A DNA stretch of 64,000 nt. Source: Rapana venosa. Taxonomy: Eukaryota; Mollusca; Gastropoda; Neogastropoda; Muricidae. The stretch covers positions 40,582,580-40,646,579 of the forward strand of contig CM054138.1 of assembly GCA_028751875.1 (NCBI GenBank), in the 5' to 3' direction. Each line of letters begins with the position of its first letter. The stretch's first letter is position 1. The notes under the pieces were generated by a model. That model ran no database searches and was not told where the DNA came from. It worked only from the letters and a program-made list of their open reading frames with translations. The position numbers were made by a program, and so were the translations under genes. Positions 56,535 through 64,000 of the stretch are shown one piece after another.

Positions 56535-57155
56535 CTCAACATGTAGTGAAAAATACTTGGTATAGCTCTTTAAAGATGCGTTTGGTCCAGAACAGTATCT
56601 GATATCGTTAACTAATAAAAGGCTTCGAAGTAATTTACTAAATTTAGGCTAAGATTGTGTGGTCTTTTGAACTGCAAACAATGGTATATTACAGCAGAGA
56701 CAGACAACAACTCTTGTCCAGCATGTGGAGAAGAAGAAGAAGACGAATTTCATTTTTTGTTTGCTTGTAGAACTTATCATGACATTCGCCAAAAATTGCT
56801 TTTTTGACAAACCCAACCAACAGGTCACAATCTTGTACAAAAGGTGTTATCTTCAAATAATATGTCCGAGCTTAAATCTTTAGCAATATATATAACGCAG
56901 GTCTAGATAAAGTAAGCAGACTATGAATGAAACGGATCCTATACGTAATAACTGAAAATATTGGTTGGCATTTATCTGGACTTTGGATTATTACTCATGT
57001 CCTTTTCATATTCATTCCTATGTTAATATGTTACTTACAATTACCCCTTTGACTGATGGGCTTGTAGCTTTTGTCAAATAAAATTCGTTCATTCGTTCAT
57101 TCATTCGTTCATTCATTCGTTCATTCATTCGTTCATTCTTCATTCACTCACTCAA
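56535..57155 (+). pseudogene. Nimb/I-like LINE, C-terminal end (unit 2, frameshifted)
   Basis: Copy of the LINE end at 53.94 kb. Small deletions break the frame at several points: AATACTTGG for AATACACTTGG, GGTCACAATC for GGTCCACCAATC, and CAGGTCTAGATAAAGTAAG for the longer unit 1 form. The tail (ATTCGTTC)n is retained. Confidence 0.8.
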
Positions 57156-57644
57156 CAGTCCAAGGTCTTGCCCTACATATATATATATCCTCTGTCAAGT
57201 TAATTGAAAGCACTGTTGAATGGGTGTAAGGCTTATCACACTTGTTTGTTCTGTTTGTATTGTAGGGCATGTGATGAGTGGATTTTTTGGTTTGTTTTGG
57301 TTGGTTGGTTGTTGTTGTTGCTGTTGTTATTGTTTGTGTGTGTGTGTGTGACATAGGGGAAGAGATAAGTAGCCTAAGTTGGTGACACAATGGCATTCAC
57401 AGGATTCAGTATTGGTTTGTTTGGGTTTTTTTCTTATCATGTAGACTTCTCTTTTCCCCACCTCTTGTTTTTTACCCTTTCCTTTAGTTGCTTAAATTAA
57501 AAAATCCAAAGCAAAATCAGAAACTAAGATCAGGAGGTTAAATCAAAAGCAAAGAGGATTAGGAAAGGTTAAAAAAAAAGAAAAAAGTTTTATGTTATGT
57601 CTTCAATTCTTCTTTTTTTTAATTTTTTATTTTTGTTTTTGCTA

Positions 57645-58480
57645 TTACCCTGTGATGTTCCTATTCTGCTGTCCCCATGCTGCTCATTTCTTGAAATCTT
57701 TCGCCCCAGCCATACCCAGGCTCATGTCGCATCCTCAGGCCTATAAGGAGCGTATCAATGTAAGCCACCATGAGGTCACCATGCCAGAGGAGCCCTGCAC
57801 TGCTGCTGGGTCACTTTGGTGGTGTTCAGTAGTGCCTGTTCTGAGCTAATACACATGTACGCAGGACACGCCTATTAACCCCATACAGATGACAATAATA
57901 CTAAGGCCAAGTGAGTTGCCTCCTCCTGTGGACCTCCGACCCCAAAGGCTTTGACAGTAACTTGCCACAGGTACAGAAGTGTATTGGAAAGCCAAGGTCA
58001 TGTCAACATAAGGCTTGGGCCACCAAATTAAGGAGTTTAATTGCATGATCCAGGTGATGAGTAGGATGAAATGTTGCTGCTATGGATGTGCCCCTGCTTC
58101 GAGACTTTTTGTCTTGGCTACAGGCTGTTCTCTTCTCTCTCTACAACACACACATACCACACACACAACAACACACACACACACGACTTTTCATATCATA
58201 TCATATCATCATAATATCCTTGGCATCAGCTGGGTACAAGGGACCTAAGGCCCTGCATGCTCTTGGTAGGAATTAGCAACATTATCATATCACATACCGT
58301 AAGTGCATACGATTGGACTGGTGAGTTGTGTCTTTGTTTCACCATTGAGTCCATAGGTGCAAATTACTGTTGGTGTAGGAGCCAGCTGGAGTTAATAAAT
58401 TTGTTTTTTAAAAACCCTATGGGATTCAAACCTGCGACTGTTCAGCCAGTAACTATGTACCTTGGTGGCTTGTTTTTTGT
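57645..58480 (+). repeat. Dispersed repeat X, copy 3
   Basis: Duplicate of copy 2. The central microsatellite is shorter (58134-58185) and is followed by TCATATCATATCATATCATC. The right part is rich in indels relative to copy 2. Confidence 0.7.
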
Positions 58481-58648
58481 TTGGTTTGTTTATTCACCAT
58501 TGACTTTCTTTTGTGGCTTTGTGTGTTGCACGCACTGCTGCTATTTGTCTTTTTGTCATCTTTGCACTGTAGTCATCCATTTCTACCACGTGTCAGCAAA
58601 CATCGATTCAATTGATTTATCCTTTGTGGGTATGTGCAGCATTCAACC

Positions 58649-58935
<287 letters not shown>

Positions 58936-59519
58936 AAGCACGCAGCAGCAGCAGCAGCATCAAAACATCTCTTCAGCTCCTAATCAAGTGTATCCCTCCA
59001 CTCAACAAAAGAGCAGTGATGATAACCCAGTCTGGAGCCTAGACAGGACAAGGTGTCCAGATCGATGCACTCCAGACAGGAGCTCATTGACCAGCTCTCT
59101 GCCAATAGCCACACATTTATTTTGGGCTGGCAGGGTCACAATCCATTACAGCGCAAATTGGTCACAATCCATTACAGCGCAAATTAATAGGGACGAAGGC
59201 AGAACCCTGTTTTGTTTCACTGTGGCTGCTAGATGTTTTGTTAGGAGTGGGTTGGAAGGAGTGGGGGGTACTTTGTGTCGCTGCAGGGGGGTCTCTTGTG
59301 ATGGGTGGGTGAGGAGGAGTGGTGGGTACGTCTGTGAACTGGGCTGTGATAAACTGATTTCTTACTGTACTGACCTGTCAAATGTTACTTGAACAATACT
59401 TGGCTGATTAAACAGTGCAGCACTCTACTTTCTTATTTTTATATTTTGTTCCTGCACTTGTTGATTTCTTTAACTTTGTTTTTGTGGGTGTGTAAATTTA
59501 CTGCTGATTATGTTTATAT

Positions 59520-59522
<3 letters not shown>
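58936..59522. other. No gene recognised; one small direct repeat
   Basis: Unique sequence. A 26-bp segment starting GGTCACAATCCATTACAGCG is repeated exactly in tandem at 59134-59159 and 59160-59185. Confidence 0.5.
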
Positions 59523-59558
<36 letters not shown>

Positions 59559-59564
59559 ACACAA

Positions 59565-59620
<56 letters not shown>
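59523..59620. repeat. (CA)n array
   Basis: Two long CA runs separated by CCACACAACACACACC. Confidence 0.9.
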
Positions 59621-60389
59621 CACTATCAATGTTCTACACTACACCTAACAGCATTCTCATTTGATACTTCAACATATTATTTTGGGAGTAGTAGAAGAGT
59701 ATGATGACTGCAAGGAGATTGGAGATAGTAAGGTAGTAGAAGTGGCAATGCAACCCATTACACATCAGCAATGGAACCACCCCACATCTCCTCAACACCC
59801 AAACCACAACTATTTGTAAGCTAACTACTACCAACCACACAACCAACACAGCTACTGGACTGAGTTGACAGCGACATTCAGAAACACTCTAGCTTCTATA
59901 TATTTCACTACTTTTAAAGTCTATTATATGTGTATGGTAGTGTTATTAAAGGCGTGATGAGTCCTTAAGTTGCCATATATGATATACAAACTACACATGA
60001 AGCTTCTTCCAAAATGTTCTTACACACACTCACGTTTTGATTAACAACATCAAACTTTATTCATTGAAAGTAGTGTGGCTTACGCAACATCCATATCTGT
60101 GTGTGACTGTTTGGAGTGTGACAGTCATTGTGGAAATAAGGAGTCATGCTAAGGCCAAGTTCCTAGATTTTTCGGCTCATCGTTTTAGAGTGAGTAAGCA
60201 TCTGATGATTACTTTGTTGTTGTAGTTTTCTTTTCTTTAAACAGGGCTGTATTCTCCCTAGTCGCTGCACAATACAGATGATGACAGCATGGTTTGACAA
60301 ATTTGCAAGCTCTTTCTATCTGATGTTACTGTAATATGTAGCAAACGCCATTAGCTTTGTGTATTATTAAAAATGTTTTGATGCAACAT
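59621..60389. other. No gene recognised
   Basis: AT-rich sequence between microsatellite and satellite. No supported feature. Confidence 0.4.
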
Positions 60390-62220
60390 GCCCATTGCTG
60401 TTGTGTTCAAGCATGTTTTGAGCACGCCTTGTGTCTGTTACATGTGTGTGTGGCAACAGCCATTAGCGTAGTGAAAGGGTTTGCAGAAAGCCTGTAAGCT
60501 GTCCAGTTTCAACTTGTTTTGCGGCACTGCCCGGCATGTGAGAGCATTTGATCGTGTATTACTTTGTCTTTGAGCAACAGTCTCCCATTCTTTGTCAGTG
60601 TACTGTTCTCAGCTACACATCCAGCATGCTTTGCATGTTTTAACATGTTTGCAGTCATAAGCCCATGTGTACTGTTATAACATGTTTTGAGCAAACAGCC
60701 CCATTAGCTGTCTGTTATTAACATGTTTTGAGCAAACAGCCCCATTAGCTTTGTCTGTTGTTAACATGTTTTGAGCAAACAGCCCCATTAGCTGTCTGTT
60801 GTTAACATGTTTTGAGCAAACAGCCCCATTAGCTTTGTTACAGTTACATGTTTTGAGCAAACAGCCCCATTAGCTGTCTGTTATCAACATGTTTTGAGCA
60901 ACAGAACCATTTAGCTTTGTCTTATCACATGTTTGAGCAAACGACCCGATTAGCTGTCGTCAGTGGTTATGTTTGAGCAAACAGCCCCAATAGCTTTGTT
61001 AACTGTTTTGAGCAACAGCCCATTAGCTGTCTGATTACATGTTTTGAGCAAGCAGCCCATTAGCTGTCTGTTATCAACATGTTTTGAGCAAACAGCCCCC
61101 TTTAGCTTTGTTGTTATTAACAACTGTTTGAGCAAACAGCAGCCCATTAGCGTTGTTATTAACATGTTCTTGGCAATCAGCCCTTAGTGTTTTTATCACT
61201 GTTTTGAGCAAACGCCCATTAGTGTTGTTCAACATGTTTTGAGCAAACACATGCTCCCATAGCTTTCTGTTATTCACATGTTTGAGCAACACAGCCCCAT
61301 TAGCGTGTCATGTTATTAACATGTTTTGAGAAACAGCCCAATTAGCTGTCTGTTATTACAAAAATGTTTGAGCAAACAGCCCCATAGCTGCTAGTTAACC
61401 TGTTTTGAGCAACTAAGCCCATTGCTTTGTCTGTTGTCAACTGTTTTGAGCAAACAACTCCCATATAGCTTAGTCTGTAATTAACATGTTTTGAGCAAAC
61501 AGCACACACTAGCTTTGTCAGTTTAACATGTTTTGAGCAAAACAGCACACACTAGCTGTCAGTTTAACATGTTTGAGCAAAACACCACACTAGCTCTGTC
61601 GTTACACATGTTTAGCAAACAGCCCCATTAGCTGTCTGTTATTAACATGTATGTGAGCAAACGAGCCCCATTAGCTTTGGTCGTTATCAACATGTTTGAG
61701 CAAAAGCCATTAGCTGTCTGTTATCAACAGTGTTTTGAGCAAACAGCCCTTAGCGTGTCTGTTAAACATGTTTGAGCAAACCCCCCATTAGCCTTGTCTG
61801 TGATTAATTTGAGCAAACAGCCCATTAGTTTGTCTGTATTAACTGTTTTGCAGAACAGCACCACATTGCTTTGTCTGTATTAACATGTTTTGAGCAAGGC
61901 CCATTGCTTTGTCTGTGATAATACATGTTTTGAGCAAACCGCACCCATGCTTTGTCGTGTATTAAATGTTTGAGCAAACAGCCATTAGCTGTGTTATAAG
62001 TTTTGAGCATACATGCCCCATTAGCTTCTTTATAGATAAATATTATTAGAGCAAAAATAAACCACTTGTTTGTCTCTAATACCACTTTTTGGCAACAGCC
62101 CAATTAGCTCTTGTTATTAACATGTTTGAGCAAACAGCCAATTAGCTTTGTTATTAATGTTTCGAGCTAAAAGCCAATTACTGTTGTGGCTTAACATGTT
62201 TGAGCAAAACAGCCTCTTTA
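60390..62220 (+). repeat. Satellite array, 41-43-bp monomer
   Basis: About 40 head-to-tail monomers built on ACATGTTTTGAGCAAACAGC followed by CCCATTAGCTTTGTCTGTTA. The best-ordered units lie at 60,680-60,900. Elsewhere monomers differ mainly by loss of one or two bases, often within short runs (TTTT, CCCC). Two classes (GCTTTGTCTG and GCTGTCTG) differ by two bases and alternate in part of the array. No frame stays open on either strand, so this is not a coding repeat. Confidence 0.9.
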
Positions 62221-62969
62221 GTTTGGTTTTTAAAAAACAAACATGATAAAAGAGCACAGTTAGTCATTTTCTTTCACTGAGTAATGTTATTGAAGTGAAA
62301 ACAGATTGTTTTTCATGTTTGAGCATAACCATGCAGTTTGGTCTGAAATGATTTGTACAAGCGACCACACAGTGTAGGGCTTGATATTACGTGTGGTTTA
62401 GTCTTCTTGAGTGTATGTTGTTAAGTATTACCTTTTTGTGCATTGAGCATTTGCTTTGTTTAAATTTGCTTTGAGAATTATTACTAATCATGATAACAGA
62501 CTATGTTTTAACTTTAATAATAAATCAAGGTCCTGTTTGAAACTAATGATAATACTAGGCACAGCTAGTTTTGAAAACTGATTACGCTTTGAAGACAGCC
62601 AGTTGTGTTGAATGAATCAAAATTTAAAAACCGCAGCACACAGGAAACTATGATTTAAATGAGCCAGTATGTTATTAACTATTACCTCGAATAATAGAAG
62701 ATGTTGAAATGAAAATCAAGATTGCACAGTGTTTTGAAAATCTATGAGGGACTACAAACACATGCAGTTTGGTCTGAAAGTATTATGTGCAATGCTTTGA
62801 AAATGAGATGTGTATTGGGTGATTCCACCTTGTGTTTGAAATCTATTCTGATGTAATAGCACTCAGCTTAAGTTATTACTATTTGTGTAATGCTAGCTTT
62901 TGCTGTCTTGATATATTATATTTTGCATATAGCAGACATTATTCACATTAAATAAGCATGGATAAACAG
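62221..62969. other. Degenerate satellite-like sequence
   Basis: AT-rich, with scattered relatives of the flanking monomers (CATGTTTGAGCATAACCATG near 62313, GTTTTGAAAATC near 62730). Individual monomers cannot be delimited. Confidence 0.4.
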
Positions 62970-63185
62970 AACTATGTTTTGAAAACTAAATTATTAATAA
63001 ATAGCACAGCTATGTTTTGAAAACTAAATTATTAATAAATAGCACAGCTATGTTTTGAAAACTAAATTATTAATAAATAGCACAGCTATGTTTTGAAAAC
63101 TAAATTATTATAAATAGCACAGCTATGTTTTGAAAACTAAATTATTATAAATAGCACAGCTATGTTTTGAAAACTAAATTATTGA
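62970..63185 (+). repeat. 38-bp tandem repeat, about 5-6 units
   Basis: Units of ATGTTTTGAAAACTAAATTA plus TTAATAAATAGCACAGCT, nearly identical; some units lack one A or AT. Degenerate copies continue to about 63,500. The ATGTTTTGA start is shared with the 41-43-bp satellite. Confidence 0.9.
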
Positions 63186-64000
63186 TATTTAGCAGAGCAT
63201 TAGTTGTGAACTAAATCAAAAGCTAAGCTTGAGTTGTGTGACGAACTATTTTGATCTCCACAGACTAGTGTTTGAGACGGATGTAGATGATCAGAATAGC
63301 AAGCAGTGTTTTGACAACTAAATTTATTGAAGTCAAAGAGAGCTATGCTTATGAGAATTCAAATGATGAATAGCACAGCTTGAAAACTATTTGAGCTTGT
63401 TTTGAAAATCTATATCAATAATAGCTCAGTTACTGTATGTGCTGAAACTAAATTTTTTGCATAAATAGTGTGCTATGGTTTTTTTTGAAACTAAATTATA
63501 ATTAAACAACAGGCTATATTTTGGAAAACTTTTATGAAGAAATGACTAGCTTTTGTTTTTGTACACAAGATTAATGGCACAGTCAACAGAATCTGAAGCT
63601 CTTTGCTGAGAAGCATGACAATGTGAGTCCCAACATTGCTAAACTTCAAGACTGCTTAGAGACAAACATCTTGATATGAACAGGTGTGATCAGTTTGAAT
63701 TTGTTTCCACGTGTATTCCTCACGTCAGTAGAAAGAATTGTACAATTAGGGTGACCGAAACAATGTGCTCTTGGTTTATTCCCAGATGTTCTTTCAGAAA
63801 CGATGAATTAGGATTTATGTGATGGTCATTTGCTGTTATTCAAGCATTAGTTTTTTGCTTTTTTTTTTCTATATCTGCAATAAACTGTTAGAATGTTTGT
63901 TCAATTTGTCCAGAGAAGCATTTTGATTGTGAACCAGGTCCATAAGCATTGAGCTTTTCAGATTATGAGCATTGAACAATTGTTAGTTTAAAAGTTCAGA
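63186..64000. other. No gene recognised
   Basis: AT-rich sequence with decayed 38-bp monomers to about 63,550, then unique sequence to the window end. Confidence 0.4.

Noticed and set aside
60390..62220. Regular repeat spacing resembling a CRISPR array
   Set aside because: The units are contiguous tandem monomers without unique spacers, and the window is eukaryotic.

Overview
This is eukaryotic, intron-containing DNA dominated by simple repeats, tRNA-derived SINEs and 5'-truncated LINE relics. The two recognisable host genes encode metazoan-type proteins with mitochondrial leaders. Very dense CA/GT, CT/GA and poly-C/poly-G tracts, SINEs with a MetaSINE-like core, and RTE-like and Nimb/I-like LINE ends suggest a lophotrochozoan, most likely a marine gastropod mollusc. 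That placement is inference from repeat style; no species marker was seen.

Layout. Positions 1-30,200 contain no gene I can support. They hold microsatellites, several SINE families (tails A, B and C, and a separate family G), three copies of a dispersed repeat D, a 133-bp tandem repeat, and LINE relics at 8.4, 18.9 and 23.6 kb. At 30.2-31.7 kb lies a copy of another dispersed repeat (X). It carries an intronless piece of a C1-tetrahydrofolate synthase (MTHFD1-type) mRNA.

From 32,364 to 40,746 (+) is a complete six-exon peroxiredoxin-5 gene (193 residues, mitochondrial leader). All exon joins keep the reading frame at GT-AG sites. Its introns are full of SINEs in both orientations. From 40.7 to 46.7 kb is probable 3' UTR and intergenic DNA with SINEs and an RTE-like LINE end.

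At 46,737-46,933 (+) is the first coding exon of what appears to be the parent of the 31.1-kb fragment: an MTHFD1-type gene with a 54-residue in-frame leader upstream of the conserved cytosolic start. I did not find its later exons; the rest of the window would then be its first intron or beyond. A CR1-like LINE relic follows at 49.3 kb.

At 53.49-58.66 kb a unit of about 2.6 kb (LINE 3' end plus repeat X) is present twice in tandem. The second copy has many small deletions, which may reflect unpolished assembly. The right end (60.4-63.2 kb) is satellite DNA with 41-43-bp and 38-bp monomers.

The two host genes share no evident pathway beyond mitochondrial/cytosolic redox and one-carbon metabolism, and nothing suggests they are co-regulated. 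The most interesting signals are the transcript fragment inside repeat X, the altered active-site motif of the peroxiredoxin, and the modular SINE tails.
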